A DNA stretch of 64,000 nucleotides from Plectrocnemia conspersa (taxonomy: Eukaryota; Arthropoda; Insecta; Trichoptera; Polycentropodidae). The position numbers and the translations under genes are program-made. Each line of letters begins with the position of its first letter. Position 1 is the stretch's first letter. The notes beneath the pieces were generated by a model. That model was not told the origin of the DNA and made no database searches. It was given only the letters and a program-made list of their open reading frames with translations. Shown here one piece after another: positions 32,901 through 45,465 of the stretch. The stretch is taken from the NCBI GenBank assembly GCA_009617715.1, contig VTFK01000087.1, forward strand, positions 310,001-374,000. The letters run 5' to 3'.

Positions 32901-33724
32901 ATGCACTTTTGTGTGTTTGTTAAAATTAAAATAATGTAAGTGGCGATCCAATTATTCTTTAGTTAAAGTGAGATGAATCACTAAAATAAGAAATGTTTTG
33001 ACAAGTCCTGGATATGTCTTACACTCTCATTGAACTAAAAAAAATATTTTAAGGAAAAATGTATTATATTATACGAATATTATATTACAGTAACAATAGT
33101 GAATTTATTCTTCACATATTTAAGAAAATGTGTTTTTAAATTACTTTTTCTAAAAAAAAAATTATTCCTCCAGTTTCATTTAGAGAATTATTAAAACTCA
33201 AAATCAATTAGAATATTTGTGTAAGATGTATTGCACGATTAAAGTAAAGTTAATTTTCAGTAGAACCTTGATTTTTTTCATTATTATTTTTGACACACTG
33301 TCGGTAAATTTTTTAAGCGGTATTCAACATTTTTTTAATATTGTGTTAGAATTCCATTTTTATGACATATAAACTAGATTTTAATAAATAGTGTATGATG
33401 ATATTAGAGTATATTTTATATTGCAAACTCTTTCAGTCAACTATTTAATTTAATTTTATGAATGTATTTAACTAATAGGATAGATTCTATAAATTTAACG
33501 TTTTTCTCAATCCTTTAAAAAATCAAAGTAGATCTCTACCATTTTTAGACGTATTGATTCAGTTCATATGACAAAACATATTATTTTATTATTTTATTTT
33601 ATTAATTTATTTAGCTTAATAGCTAATCTTTACATCTAACAAATTTAGTAAACATATATAAAAATATATAAAAAATACATAACAGAAAGAAAAAATAAAA
33701 ATATACAATAATAAAGTCTTAATA

Positions 33725-34096
33725 TTATAATTTATTTCTATATGTACGAAGGTGTTTTTTTATTCCATTTTTGAAACCCGTTATATTTTTGCTGTTTCGG
33801 ATTTCTCTTGGAAGACTATTACATAAATCAAAACCTCCGTACATAATTCCCCTAGCCGTACTCGTTTTCTTATACTTAATTATCTTTAAATTTTCTTTAT
33901 TTCTAGTATTATATTTATGTACATCTTTATTTCTTATTAAATACTTATTAAAATATTCTGGTAACATATTATTTTCTAACTTATATATAAATACTAAAAC
34001 ATTCATACTCAACATTTCTTGAACATTCAACCATTCTAATCTATCAATCATACTTTTACAATTAGTTAATCTATTTTTATTTAAGATTACTCTCAT
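33725..34096 (-). CDS. LINE family A, C-terminal ORF2 segment
   Basis: A 123-codon open segment with SMIDRLEWLNVQEML, YNTRNKENLKIIKYKK and ARGIMYGGFDLCNSLPRE in that order. LINE ORF2 C-termini of the CR1/L2/jockey type have an YNTR...SIxYRGxxIWNSLP block, which fits. It is the continuation of the reverse transcriptase at 34421-34882, with an interrupted linker. Non-functional as it stands. Confidence 0.75.
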   Translation of the reverse strand: MRVILNKNRLTNCKSMIDRLEWLNVQEMLSMNVLVFIYKLENNMLPEYFNKYLIRNKDVHKYNTRNKENLKIIKYKKTSTARGIMYGGFDLCNSLPREIRNSKNITGFKNGIKKHLRTYRNKL

Positions 34097-34420
34097 TGCC
34101 CTATTTTGTAATTTTTTGAAACATTTGTTTATCTAATTTATTTAACATATTTAATAGTGTTGCACAATAATTAAAATGGGGCAATATTATACTATTGTAA
34201 ATTATTTTTTTTTTTATATTTAATATATTTCTTAATCTAGATAATAAACCTATTTTTCTACTATTTTTTTTTTTAATATGTAATTACAATGTTCTTTAAA
34301 ATTTAATTTTGTATCAACAATTACTCCTAAATATTTTATATTATCCACTATTTCTATACTAGAGTTATTTATTACTATTTTGGTACTATTATCTAAAACA
34401 TTTTTATAATTAATAAACAT

Positions 34421-34882
34421 TCATTTAGTTTTATTCTCATTTAATTTAAGTACATTATTCTTTAACCATATTTCTAATATACTTAATTCATTATTTAAAT
34501 TATTTACAATTTCTTTAATGTTATCACCTATGCAATAAATTAATGTGTCATCCGCAAATAGATGAATTTTACATTTTTTTACGTTATTAACTATATCATT
34601 AATATACAAAACAAATAACAATGGTCCCAATTTAGACCCTTGTGGTACTCCATAAGACACTAATTTCTCTTCAGAATATACATTATTTATTTTAACTTTT
34701 TTTTGTTTTCTTTTATATAAGTAATTATTAAACCATCTTAAAACTATATCACTTATACCTATACTCTCCAGTTTCTTTAACATTATTTTTCTGTCTATTG
34801 TTTCGAAGGCTCTCTTGAAATCCAAGAAAACTGCTCCAATGATTTTGTTTGTATCCTTAGCCAACAGCCAATCATTTATCAC
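34421..34882 (-). CDS. LINE family A, reverse transcriptase core
   Basis: Shows VFLDFKRAFETIDR with the first catalytic Asp (about residues 18-31), the GVPQGSKLGPLLFVLYINDI block (about 79-98), and HLFADDTLIYC with the catalytic Asp pair (about 107-117). All three catalytic positions are intact, unlike the other copies here. The frame ends at a TGA after ENKTK where the family probably has Trp (TGG). Upstream homology continues in another frame to about 35220. The enzyme would copy the element RNA at the target. Confidence 0.85.
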   Translation of the reverse strand: MINDWLLAKDTNKIIGAVFLDFKRAFETIDRKIMLKKLESIGISDIVLRWFNNYLYKRKQKKVKINNVYSEEKLVSYGVPQGSKLGPLLFVLYINDIVNNVKKCKIHLFADDTLIYCIGDNIKEIVNNLNNELSILEIWLKNNVLKLNENKTK

Positions 34883-35234
34883 TACTTGTAATGCAGTTTC
34901 AGTGGAATGCTTTTCTCTGAATCCCGATTGTTGTTCACATATTATGTTTTGAGAAGTAATAAATTCCTTTAATTGTTTGATTACTACTTCTTCTATTATT
35001 TTTTTCTATACACGGTAGCATGTTGATTGGTCTCATTTCTTCAACTTTTTTTACTATTTTTTTTATTTTAGGTATAGGTACAATAGTAGCAATCTTTAAA
35101 TTTTCAGGCATTTCTCCTAAGGAGAGTGCTTTATTTATTAAATAATTTAATTTAGTTCCTATGTTTCTTTAATTATATTTATATCTAGTTCATCAGTACT
35201 AGTTCCTTTTTTTAAATTTACATATTATGTTATG

Positions 35235-35740
35235 AATTTATTTAACAATCGATATTTAAATGCTAATTCTCACAATCATCTTTCGCAACTAAATTCAGAT
35301 ATTAAACATTAATTTAAAAAAATTAAAAAAGGCAAAAAACATTAAAATTAATTGACTTTACTAATATTCGTAATAAAAAAATAAAAATAAAAAATTAGAG
35401 AGATTTTACATTTATCGTACGTTTGAGGGATCTTAGAAAAGATAAGGCAAGTCCTATTCATAGAGGGTGTTGGAACAATTTTTAATTCTCATAAAAATCA
35501 TTGAAAAGATTTTATAAAATTTCAGAAGGAGCTTAGCAGATAAATTTATAATATAAATGGATTTAACAATTCTCAGTCGATATTGTTTTTATTATATTAA
35601 TTACCTGAATCTAAATTAAGGCTTGATTAATGTCATTTACTGTTAATTAAAAAAAGCAAAATGTTGTCAATTCATGTTGATAAAATAAATTAAGCAATCA
35701 ACATAGTCTTCTTTGCCAATAAATCACACATAATCTCCGT
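35235..35740. other. AT-rich spacer, no gene
   Basis: No recognised features. Confidence 0.5.
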
Positions 35741-35749
35741 CATTTTTCA

Positions 35750-36200
35750 TAATACAACTCAATTTTCGTACGTCGTCAATTTTCCGCCGGTCATTAATGC
35801 GCTATACATATACACAACAGCTCGTAATGCGATTATCAAATCATAATTAAAAGGTGACTTAAAGTGAATTAATTACGCCACCCCCACCCCTCGCCGCCGC
35901 CGTTTATAAACTCACCCCCGAGGAGCACCCGCAATATTTCCCTCTCTCTTAATTTCGTATAACCCAAAGTTGAAGTCAATTCGCCCTTGTTTACCCCTCG
36001 AAATTAGGGTTGATGCGATTTTCGTGAACATTAGGAGCATTCGCGACCTAACCCCTCCGCGACCTGACCCCACCTAGGGTGGAATTGGACGCGAAGTGTA
36101 AATGGCAGCATCCACTACTTGTTTATGAGCACGTTCAGCCCTTCGGCTAATAGCTTATGGCAAAATTTTAATCAGCACTTACAACACTGATGCTAATCGG
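35750..36200. promoter_or_regulatory. GC-richer island J
   Basis: Contains a C-rich/GCC microsatellite (about 35879-35902), AATTAGGGTTGATGCGATTTTCGTGAAC, and repeated CGCGACCTAACCCC/CGCGACCTGACCCC words (about 36043-36075). Single-copy in the window, no gene. A candidate regulatory island. Confidence 0.3.
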
Positions 36201-36499
36201 CGGTGTCCGTAAAATGTGCGAGTGAAACATATATATGGATAATAAAATTGTTACTCGTCGACGACGATACGCGGTACGCTGAGTGCTTTTTTTCTAGAGA
36301 AAAATGCAAAATGATTCGAATTAATACTTTTATGTTAAAAACTAAATTTATACGAATATCTTTTAACCTTAAGAATAACGATTAGCAAATATTTCCTTCA
36401 GATTTAGAGGTCAACAGAAAATTAGAAATGCAATAACTTGGAATTTTTTTTGCCAGCTAAATGAAACATGAACTACAGTCAATGTTTTTATATAAATGC

Positions 36500-36690
36500 A
36501 TGTCGTTAGTTGGAGTTGTTGTGGAAGTGATCGATTGACAATCAATTACCTTTCAACTGTATCACGTTATCACAGAAGTTGCAAAGAGGCGGTGTTGACA
36601 ATTCGTCAAAGTTCGGGGAATTTTAAGAGCCACAGTCAAAATAAAATAATTAAATTATTATATTTAAATAATGTTCAAAAGTAAAGCCAA
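36500..36690. other. Small mixed-composition patch
   Basis: GATCGATTGACAATCAATTA (36527-36546) forms an inverted TTGA/TCAA arrangement. A short frame (36496-36684) lacks any domain. No call. Confidence 0.25.
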
Positions 36691-37261
36691 ATGGTGTATT
36701 TGTCATCAAACTGAATATAAGTTTGCATTTGGTAAACAAAGACAGGTTGAATATTGCACGTGTTCGTAAAGCCTATTGAATTTCACGTAATCAATATTAT
36801 TTTTAGTCGGTTAGTGGTGCAAAAAAAGTGATGACGTAAAGTGGCTCAATCTTTGGTTAACAAATTATAATTTTTTTAATATGTGTTTTCATATTAATTA
36901 AATTAAATTTTCAGTGCAAAATATTCTAAAATATATGTAATTCAAAACCAGTGAATCTAAGAAAAAATGTCGATAATATTCTATTTATTTAAGAGCAGTA
37001 AATTTAAGTATTTAATCTGAATTTTCAGATCGAATACTTATTATTTACTTGAGATGTTAAAAAATAAATAAAGTGCCATTTTTGTCATGTAGCTCGGAAT
37101 CATTGTTTTTCCCAGTCCCCGGGTTTGCTCTCTATACGTGATAATGGCATATGTTAGATATCGAAATAACAAGTTCATTGAAATGCTCATTGTCAAAATT
37201 ATTAAAACTGACATTAAAGATGAAATGATATATCAAGAAAATAAATAAATATTATAGAAAA

Positions 37262-37902
37262 AAATATCCTGCGTTACAATAGCTTGTGCAACCGATTGGG
37301 CTGTTTCAATGGTTGGCAATTATTGAGGATTTATCGTAAATCTGAAAAATGATGTGCCAAATATTTTTTACGTACACTGCGTAATCCATCGTCAACATTT
37401 GGTTGCAAAAATGATGGGAGGGCTTTTACATGCCTCTCTTAATATTGAATAAAAACAATAAATTTAATTAAATTCACTTTGAGATCGTATTTTCCGATAG
37501 CTCTGTGAGGAAAACAAGGATTTTAAGCCCTTCTATTATATAGGGAAGTTCGCTGGCTATCGAAGGGTAATTGTCTTATTAGCGTTGTTTTACTTTAGAA
37601 TAGTATTGTGTCGTTTATGTGTGACAAACAATTTGTTGAAAAGATGGTAATCAGATATATTTTAAGAACTTAATTTGTTAAGCAAACAGTTACTGGGAAA
37701 AAATGTAATCCCGTTACGTGAAATATAGTCATTATCGTTTTTATTAAAAAGCTCAATCTCTTTGACATTAATGTTATAATTGCATAATTTTTTTAAATTT
37801 AAAAATAAACAGTATAATTTTTAATATGTAATATGGATGAGAGCAAAGAAAAATAATAAACTCAAAAGAGGGTAACAGGCACAAAAAGTTTGAGAAACGC
37901 TG
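37262..37902 (+). pseudogene. hAT (ZBED/SCAND3-type) transposase relic plus hAT end
   Basis: In two frames the DNA at about 37270-37450 reads VCADWAV-SMVG, GFIVNLKNDVPNIFYVHC, IHRQHLVAKMMG and LLHASLN. ZBED/SCAND3-type hAT proteins have CTDGAPSM.G, HC.IHRQ.LVAK and L...L at these places, which makes the family clear. The remainder is lost. At 37882-37902 the sequence is the inverse of CAGCGTTTCTCAAACTTTTTG, a classic hAT terminus, and is followed by CCCTAGAG. The left end and its matching octamer were not found, so the link between relic and terminus is inference. Confidence 0.7.
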
Positions 37903-37904
37903 CC

Positions 37905-38010
37905 CTAGAGAGTTGCGATCGCGTCCCAAATTCTTCACCGTCGCAGCCAAGATATCAGTGCTTCTCTTGCACGAGTTCTCAACGAGCTTGCGGTTGAAAA
38001 TCAAACATGT
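37905..38010. repeat. Dispersed repeat, copy 1 (partner 43083-43190)
   Basis: Both copies begin AGAG-GTYGCGATYGCGTCCC and continue through ATTCTT-A-CGT, AACGAGCTTGC/AACAAGCTTGC and AAACA, in the same orientation. On the minus strand they read KNLGRDRN and KNKGRNRDP, so a coding origin is possible. Confidence 0.65.
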
Positions 38011-38289
38011 AAGACGCTGCTCTTATATATTAGATGTGCGCCATAATTGTTTTTTTTTATATTTAATTTTATGTTTACTTATTAGTATAAATGCCATCAT
38101 GAAGCATTGGAAAACCGTGATATAAAACCAAATAATAAGACGTATGAGTATTACAATTTTTGATTATGATTATTACACGTGTTGAACGGACCCCATAAAA
38201 ATATAATATACCCTATAGAAAATTTATTGTATGGGCGTAATATATTAAATAAAAAAAGTGCTGACTGCATCATCTGCGCTTTAATCCTT

Positions 38290-38600
38290 TGGTGCCGAAC
38301 GAAACACTGACGTTACTCCCTTCGATTGTTTTTTCTCACATCGGTTCAAAACGGGCGTTAAAGTTTAAATTTATTATTTTCAATTTGAAGTTTGCAAGCT
38401 GTGACCAGGCGCGTCTCCCCTTTTGCGTGTCCAATTCATCACCGGGAAGAAGAAGAGGGAATCGTGATTGACACTGGCAATTTTGCAAATGCAACATGCA
38501 ACGCAACTGTACAGTGCTGATAACGCTCTGTGCGCGACACTGTCGAATATATGTCATGGTCCCCCCATAAAAATGACATGGTGTGATGTAATTATAATAT
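38290..38600. promoter_or_regulatory. GC-richer patch without gene
   Basis: Short frames on both strands (38289-38471, 38336-38644) overlap and have no domains. GGTCCCCCCATAAAAATGACATGG at the end resembles GGACCCCATAAAAATATAAT at about 38189, suggesting an old duplicated repeat end. Confidence 0.25.
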
Positions 38601-38929
38601 ATTTTATAAATAAAGATATTATACAATATACTATTCTGAATCACTTTAGAAATTAGAGTTTCTTATTCTAATAAAATACTTTAGCGTGTTATAATTGCGT
38701 GTAAAAGGCAATCAGAAACAACTGCTCCCTATTAACAGATGAACTTGTACTGTCTGTGATATGCATGTCAATTGTCAGACATATTTACTGCGTAGATTAT
38801 ACATTATACATTATATTTGACTGGCAATTATTGAAGATGCATTTTGCTACACTTGCTGATTTATTTTAAAAATGACGACACAAAGAATAAGCATTTTATT
38901 TTAGGTTAAAAATAAAATAATACGAATAT

Positions 38930-39240
38930 AAAAAAGGCTTTTGGGTAAGATGAAAATATTATAAATGAGAGCCACATAGAAGATGATAAAAAAGATGGGC
39001 GGTCTAGCACATTAAGTACCAATGACAATGTAAAAAAACAAATGTGGTATATCGTAATGTTCAGTGGAACTGTTATGACTGTCATTTTAGGCATAAGACA
39101 CGAAGCAGTCAAATCTAATCTCAACTGTTAATTTTTGAACAAAAATAACGTCGTAAAGAAATTGTTAAATCGAATCGCTGACGACCCAGAACTGCTCTAA
39201 TGTGTCATAACAGGCGAAGAATCATAAGTGAACGATTATG
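38930..39240 (+). pseudogene. Mariner transposase relic, N-terminal half
   Basis: The plus strand reads NIINESHIEDDKKDGRSST, then LSTNDNVKKQ. After a poorly preserved interval come IFEQK, NNVVKKLLNRIADDPELL and, in a third frame, CVITGEES. Mariner (SETMAR-type) transposases have IEDDPRSGRPST..TDENV, LT.EQK..R...C..LL....NDP.FL and VITGDES in this order. The first catalytic Asp of TGDE is Glu here (TGEE), so even the core is dead. The minus-strand frame 38906-39124 is antisense. The dispersed repeat at 39215 begins at its end. Confidence 0.7.
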
Positions 39241-39505
39241 TAATAAATGATTAAAGCAAAAGATTGCAGACTATTAGGTAATTAATTAATTACACATGAA
39301 TATACTGCCATGTCGAAGCAGTAAAGCATTTAAGAAAAAAAAATAACTTATTTAAAAAAAAACCTTTAAAATCATAACTATTTGCCAGTAAAGTGGGAAA
39401 AAATATTTTAAATAAAATTCATAAGTACTTTTCCATTTCTATTTATTGTACTACAAAGTGCTCACACTGTGCAAATAAATCAGATTAAAATATATGTTAA
39501 AATTA
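39215..39505. repeat. Dispersed repeat, copy 2 (partner 12700-12995)
   Basis: See the copy at 12700. Directly continues the mariner fragment, so the repeat may have spread as part of a chimeric element. Confidence 0.72.
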
Positions 39506-39881
39506 TAGAAACGTTAAATGTTTAATCTAGGATTTATTAATAGCATAGTAGAGAGGGACTGGCACAACAAATTTTTGACAACTTTGATATTGAATATTTA
39601 TGAGATCAGTGTTATGACGATGGCTAGGAAGGCAATTTTGTATTATTAAAGTAAATGAATTTGCGTATTTTTACTATTTTTATTACATTATATGAATTAT
39701 ATTGGAGTTCATGTTACCAGTGTATCGCGAAAAGTAATGACAATTTATGATATTGTCCAAAATTTATTTGTTTTTTCTTCTCATCTTCAAATGGAAAATA
39801 CTTGTCAGATTCACCCGTGTCTATAAATAAACATTGAAATAACAATGAGAAAAAATGAGAAACCAGGAGTGCAAAAAAATA

Positions 39882-39921
39882 TGTTAGAACTATACAAAAA
39901 CAATTTTGTATAGTTCTAACA
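39882..39921. repeat. Perfect 18-bp hairpin
   Basis: TGTTAGAACTATACAAAA (39882-39899), loop ACAA, exact inverse 39904-39921. Confidence 0.92.
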
Positions 39922-40340
39922 AAAAGGCCTCTGCAATAGGTAAAATATAAAAATTTACTTTTTATTCTTTAATTACAGAATTTTTGTGTAATATTTATAT
40001 ATGTATATAAGATCCAACATTGAATTTGGCATATTCAAATTCAGTTACTATTTTATTACCAATAATTTTGTCCACATGATTTTTTTATACAATTGAATAT
40101 GCGACTCGAATAACGTTATATGAGTGATTCTGCGATATCAACAAACTTATTCAAAGTATAAAAAAACTAGAGCTTGCAAAATATCTACCGGCAAAAACAA
40201 ATATTTATTATAAAAAAAATTTTTGATTATTTTATGTCAATTATTTTTATTGAATCTTTTTCAATGACCACTATTACATTTAATTTTAAAATTATGTATT
40301 AATAAATAAGTTTTCTACAAACATTATAAATGATCCATAG

Positions 40341-41215
40341 GTAGAGTACGCTCGGGATAAGGATTCCGGTTTGTTATTGTGTGCGTGAACTATGTGGCTC
40401 AAAACAATTTCGCTCAGAATATTTTTTTTTTTTATTTTAAAAGAAAATAAATGTTTATTTAACATACATATATCTGAGCTAAGTTGTAAATTTCAACGGA
40501 CAATTAAAAATATATTATTTAATCGAAAAACCAAACATTGATGTCATTAATTAAATATTAGCAAAATTCAAAATCTTTCGCTAGTCAAAAAAATAATGAA
40601 GTCTTTAGCTATTCTTCAAAAGCAAAAAGATATAAAATAGGGAAAGAAATTATTCGCAGATTGTTTAATGGCTCGACGACTCTATTAAATCATTAGTATC
40701 CATTGAATAAATTAAAAAATTATCATTGGCGCAACGATAAGAATAATAACTTTTTTAAGCCTTAAAGAGAATAGTGTAAAAAAACCAACAACGTACGGAT
40801 TAATGGTACAATATTTAAAATATTTTAATTCACGGGTTAGAGAACAAATAACTTACAGTGTATATTTGAAGCCTTGATATCAATTACCTCAGATATGCCC
40901 AAGTAATTTTGTTCTCTTAAAATTTCATTTATAAATAAAAAACAGTGGCACGAGTTTAGTGACCTACCCATGGACAGTGGGCATATCTGGGTTAAACCAA
41001 TATCAACACAAAATTATTTAAAATAAATCACTAGAGAAGATCGAACTTCTGTGCCACACTGCACTTTAATGACGAATACCAGCGTTGGCGAATCAGCAAC
41101 TGTCCTTAAAAGAGAAAGCGAGACAACGAAGTGCACGCTACATCGCTTCTCCCTCTCGTATACATGTACACGCATATAATAACAAACCGGCATTCTTATA
41201 CCGAGCGTACTCTAC
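40341..41215. mobile_element. 875-bp element with ~47-bp terminal inverted repeats
   Basis: Left end GTAGAGTACGCTCGG, then ATAAGGATTCCGGTTTGTTA (40341-40387). The inverted right end (41169-41215) matches at about 42 of 47 positions. The interior has no transposase. It contains a repeated AGATATGCCCA word (about 40891 and 40982). The flanks CCATAG and TGTCATATAG give no clear target duplication. A non-autonomous DNA transposon of undetermined superfamily. Confidence 0.75.
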
Positions 41216-41219
41216 TGTC

Positions 41220-43080
41220 ATATAGTGGAACAACATTACAACATCATAACTTACGTTATTCCACAGTTGAAAATATTCACTATTTTAAAATCCAATATCG
41301 TGTTATATATGATAGATACTATTAAAATATATAAAAAAATTCTGATGAATAAATTGTGAAATATAATGTTATAAAAATCCAAAAATGAACGTATGTAGAT
41401 ATATAAATTAATTTTTCACCTCCTGTAAAGTTGATTATTTACGTATTTAAGACAATTAACGAAACATTTATTAATACTATTTTTTTGATAGAGCAAGGGG
41501 TAAAATTAAGGCTAAATAGCCCATATTTAGTCATTAGAGCTTGTTTCTAGTTAGAATCTGTAAATCAAAATTATTAGAAAATTCTGATTATGTTGCCGTT
41601 AAAATCTAGGTACAACTTTATATTTATTTAATTATTTTATTGAATTTTAATATTTGATTGTAAATCAAAAATGTAGACAGGCTCTCTTATTGTCCCTTGA
41701 CGCACATGGGATTGAGCTTTTTTGTATTAAAATGGGATCAACGCGAATATTCCCTCAAGGACCCGGCTGGCTGGAAAGGATTTAGCATGGGATTAGTGCT
41801 CGTGTTGTGTGTATGCCTCCCTTTTTTGACACTCGAATAGAATAGACTTTAACGGGGATGTTATAATAGCGTTATCGTGTCGCAACACGTAACGAAAAGG
41901 GAGAGGACATACCCCAACTGCAAAACACTATGGCCGACACTTCTCAGCTTTTAATTAATTTATATATTTAGATATACACGTGTATATTTGTTTGTGAAAC
42001 GTCTGGTCTTGTCGTCTATTGGATTAATTGATATATATATATTCAATAGTAACAGTAACGGGCAAAAATGCAGCATTAAAGATCTGTTATTTATTAAGAC
42101 CACCGTGACTTAACCTTAATATTTACAAATTGTCTATGATCGCTCAAATAACCTGAAAATATCCAAGTTAAATCATTTGAGCAAGTTATATACGTATATA
42201 TATATATAGTACATTTATAATTTTGAACTTCAAAAATTGTATTTATAATATTACATGTAATAAATAAAATAAAAAGTAATAATAAATAAAGAAATTTATA
42301 AATCAATATTCAACAAACTAAAACATTTTAATAAGTTGCTAGTTATGACATTTAAATTGAAAAACAATAATGGTGTGTAGTAGCGTACTGTCGTGTGCAA
42401 AAGAATTGGACTTTTTATTTGATTGACTATTGCAGGTAGCATACGTTGCAGTTTTTGTCGGTTTCTAAGCAATATTTTAGGTGTGATGGTTTCACCAAAA
42501 TTTAAATAAATCAATTTAAAAAAAAAATAGATTGCGAGATATGAGTGTATGTGAGAAACATAATCCCAAGGCACATGCGAGTGAACTAATTCGAAACATT
42601 GTCGCGTCCCTCGCTCATGTCATAATGGCTAAGCCCTAAGTCACACGACGTACCTTTGTCAGATTTACTATGTTTTGCCGTCCGGCTATTTCGACACTTG
42701 CCATACAATAATTTATTGCATTGAGCCGATGCTTTTCCCTTTCTGTTTGATAATAATTGACGTGTTGACGCCTATCGGTGATACGCTTATACACTGACGT
42801 CGGTCATGTCTGACTGACACCATAGTCTAGCAAATTGCACAAATGTGCCTGCGTTGTTTGTCAACGGACACATATTGACTACATTTATGCTATATAAATG
42901 TTATATTAAAAAGGATTCGTTCGTTTTTATTCATTAAAAATCAAGATTAAAGTGAGTACGGCAATAAACATAAATTTTCAGAAGCGATAGTTTAAAAATT
43001 ACAATTGCATGTTAAATATAACAAGCATTCAATAAGGGTGTGGATTTAAATAGCCAATATTTGCTGTCTACAACCGATCA
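41220..43080. other. Spacer with unique GC-richer patches, no gene
   Basis: Patches at about 41690-41960 and 42580-42880 are GC-richer than the surroundings and look single-copy. They contain no coding domain. TA microsatellites occur at about 42190. Possible noncoding conserved sequence. Confidence 0.35.
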
Positions 43081-43082
43081 AT

Positions 43083-43190
43083 TTCAGAGGGTCGCGATTG
43101 CGTCCCTTATTCTTAATCGTTGAGGCTAGGACGTAAGCGATTGAGAACGCTCTTGTTGCACAAGCCAAACAAGCTTGCCAAACACATTGA
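43083..43190. repeat. Dispersed repeat, copy 2 (partner 37905-38010)
   Basis: See the copy at 37905. Here the minus-strand frame 43046-43249 is open and reads ASTIKNKGRNRDPLK across the repeat. I do not recognise the peptide. Confidence 0.6.
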
Positions 43191-43199
43191 TGTTTTTGA

Positions 43200-44480
43200 C
43201 TGTAGCTATGATAAGCTGGAAAAAATATATGTGCTTGTGTGTGCCCCATGCCTGTTTTTATTTATTTTTATTAAATGTTTACATGTATATTTAGTGTTTG
43301 TATCATTGGGGTTAACCTAAAAATTATTGAAGAAAATATTTTTCATAAATTGCGCATTAATTAAAAATAAATCTTAACACACACATGAACATATGTATGT
43401 ATAGAAAAAAGTTTATATCGATTGGTCGCATAATAAAAGTGACACGTTCAGTAGGGGGGTTGAAACGTTGGAACGCTAATCCGACTGAAACTTGTGCAAA
43501 GTGGCGTAAAGCCCGAAAATAACACGTCAATCAAAATAGACTTGTGAAGAGAGAGGGACACGTACATACAATAACACGCACTTAAACACACTGACACACA
43601 CATATACGTACATACAAAATGTGTGGAATGACATCTGTCCCATGAACCACTTATTTGTAATGTGAGTGACTGCCAAACTGTGCTTTATTACCTTTTAATT
43701 ATTAGGTTTAGAAAAAAAGCAATAATATCAGATTATATTTAAATTATCTTGTCATTGATTTTAATAAAAAAATCAGACACAAGTAAAATATAATAAATTT
43801 TAAAATCAGTTTAGAATTTTAAATGTAACACATGTAAGAATGCTTTTAATTAAGAAAATGTTTCTGGAATTTAATATAAATAATTATTAATCCAATATAT
43901 TTAAAGCGGCTTGAGAAACTTAGTCGCGTATAATTCCTTACCCCATGAATAAAACTGGGAGACTTTTCTGAATGACAATTGTGTATCTAATATGATGAAA
44001 TGTATTTGTCCATCGACGCTAATCCTCTCGCTGGCTGCAGATTGGGTGTATTTGTTACGACAGAGAATTAAATTGAATTTAAGAGATTAAAATACAATAA
44101 AAAATATACAATAATATAATACACCTAATGTTATTGTACATTGTATGCAGAAGTGCATAAATTATAACGTTATTATAAAAATACTTCAGATTTTTTATTT
44201 ATATATGATACAATACATATGGATGGTTTTATTAGAAAATCTTTGTTGAGGGCCAAATTGAATGCAGTTCGTCCCAATCGCTTATTTTCCATATTCACGT
44301 AAACAAGGGAGAATTCAATTTCAGAACGTGTTCCGTAATCTCACCTTGCAGTCCTGCTAGTGTTTTAAAAATACTCGTATTCCACCAAAATATAATAAAC
44401 GTGATGTTTTAACGTTGGTTTTGAAGCAAATTTCACATGTAAATATAAAGTAATTAAATATTGATATAATGAAAAAATAT
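43200..44480. other. AT-rich spacer, no gene
   Basis: No recognised feature except CA-rich simple sequence at about 43560-43620. Confidence 0.45.
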
Positions 44481-44489
44481 ATACGGATC

Positions 44490-45465
44490 TCTTTTCATGC
44501 ATGAAAAAACACGGTTACGTTAAAAAATTTAAGGAAGCGTTCGATAATTTTTCAAAACCACACAAATCTAAAACAGTAAGTTAAAATTATACATAGAACC
44601 GCTAAAAAACAGTTAATTAAAAATTTAGGAGCATAATAAGCTCTAAAAAAATCCTTAAATCAAATTGTTTTTTCGATATTTTTGATTTGGAATTGGATGA
44701 AATTAAATATATACCACATAGACTACTTAATGTGGATAAAACTGGAATTAATGTTGTGCAACATAAGTATAATAAAATTGTAAGCCTTAAGGGTAAAAAA
44801 CAAATCTGTATGTTAACCACATTCAGAAGAGGCAAATTAATGACTATGATTATTACAGAAATGAATGTTTGCGGGTTTTATATACCTCTTTTTATATTTT
44901 CCTTATGCAAAAATATGGCAGAGGGGTTGATGAAAAAAGCACTAAATGGATCGATTTCAGCCTGTCATTTTTTAGGATGGATCCAAGTAGACATTTTTTT
45001 AAAATAGTTGAAGTTTTACATACATTTTACGAAGTTGATTTTTGTTGATTTTAGTTCATTATAATTTGCACACGAAAAATATTTAGAATTGAAGAAAATT
45101 GATTAAGAATTTCCTTAAGTCGAGTTATCACTAACAACATTGTATGTAGAAGCCTACAATAAGCCACTACAATGAAAGCAGCTGTGAATTCTTTTTTTAT
45201 CCCTCTAATAGAAATATATTCGATGACCACGAATTTAACCATCATATGTTGCCGTCTCGTCCAAAGAAAATATTTATCAGAATACTTAAAATGTATTGTC
45301 GGAAACCTTAACTAATAATTTTGAATCGCAACTAGGGTGCTCTTTTCAGAGTTCACCCAATCGTCAAATAATATTGCCAACTCATTCAAGTCCTTTGCCT
45401 TATACTAACACATTACAATCCGGTAAGAGAAAGTCAAGAGCTGAGTCAGTAAATTTAATAAAGAC
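44490..45465 (+). pseudogene. Tigger/pogo-like transposase relic
   Basis: The 106-codon frame 44687-45007 reads IPHRLLNVDKTGINVVQHKY, then KGKKQICMLTT, GKLMTMIITEMNVCGFYIPL and ISACHFLGWIQVDIFLK. Pogo/Tigger (DDE_1) transposases have the order R.FN.DETG, GKKQV...TS..RG, VT...MNA.G.Y.PP..IFP and A...GWI....F..W. The first catalytic Asp is present (VDKTG, with Lys for Glu). The second Asp region (DGH..H) is not recognisable. A downstream frame ends with a basic KRKSRAE stretch (45296-45514) like Tigger C-termini. Upstream fragments from about 44490 include KKFKEAFDNF. Stops and frameshifts are present. Confidence 0.72.

Larger units (their letters stand above)
33583..35230 (-). mobile_element. 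LINE family A copy 2, best preserved
   Basis: On the minus strand the order is LKIATIVPIPKIKK, RPINMLPCIEKIIEE and SGFREKHSTETALQ (35110-34885), then the 153-codon reverse transcriptase frame, a NIKYLGVIVDTKLNFKEHC region, and a C-terminal domain (33725-34096). A 3' UTR ending in TTATTTTATT-type sequence lies at 33583-33650. The 5' part (endonuclease) is missing. Only a few stops and frameshifts break it, for example a TGA just after ENKTK. Nearly identical 3' sequence is found at 54753-55121. Confidence 0.9.
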
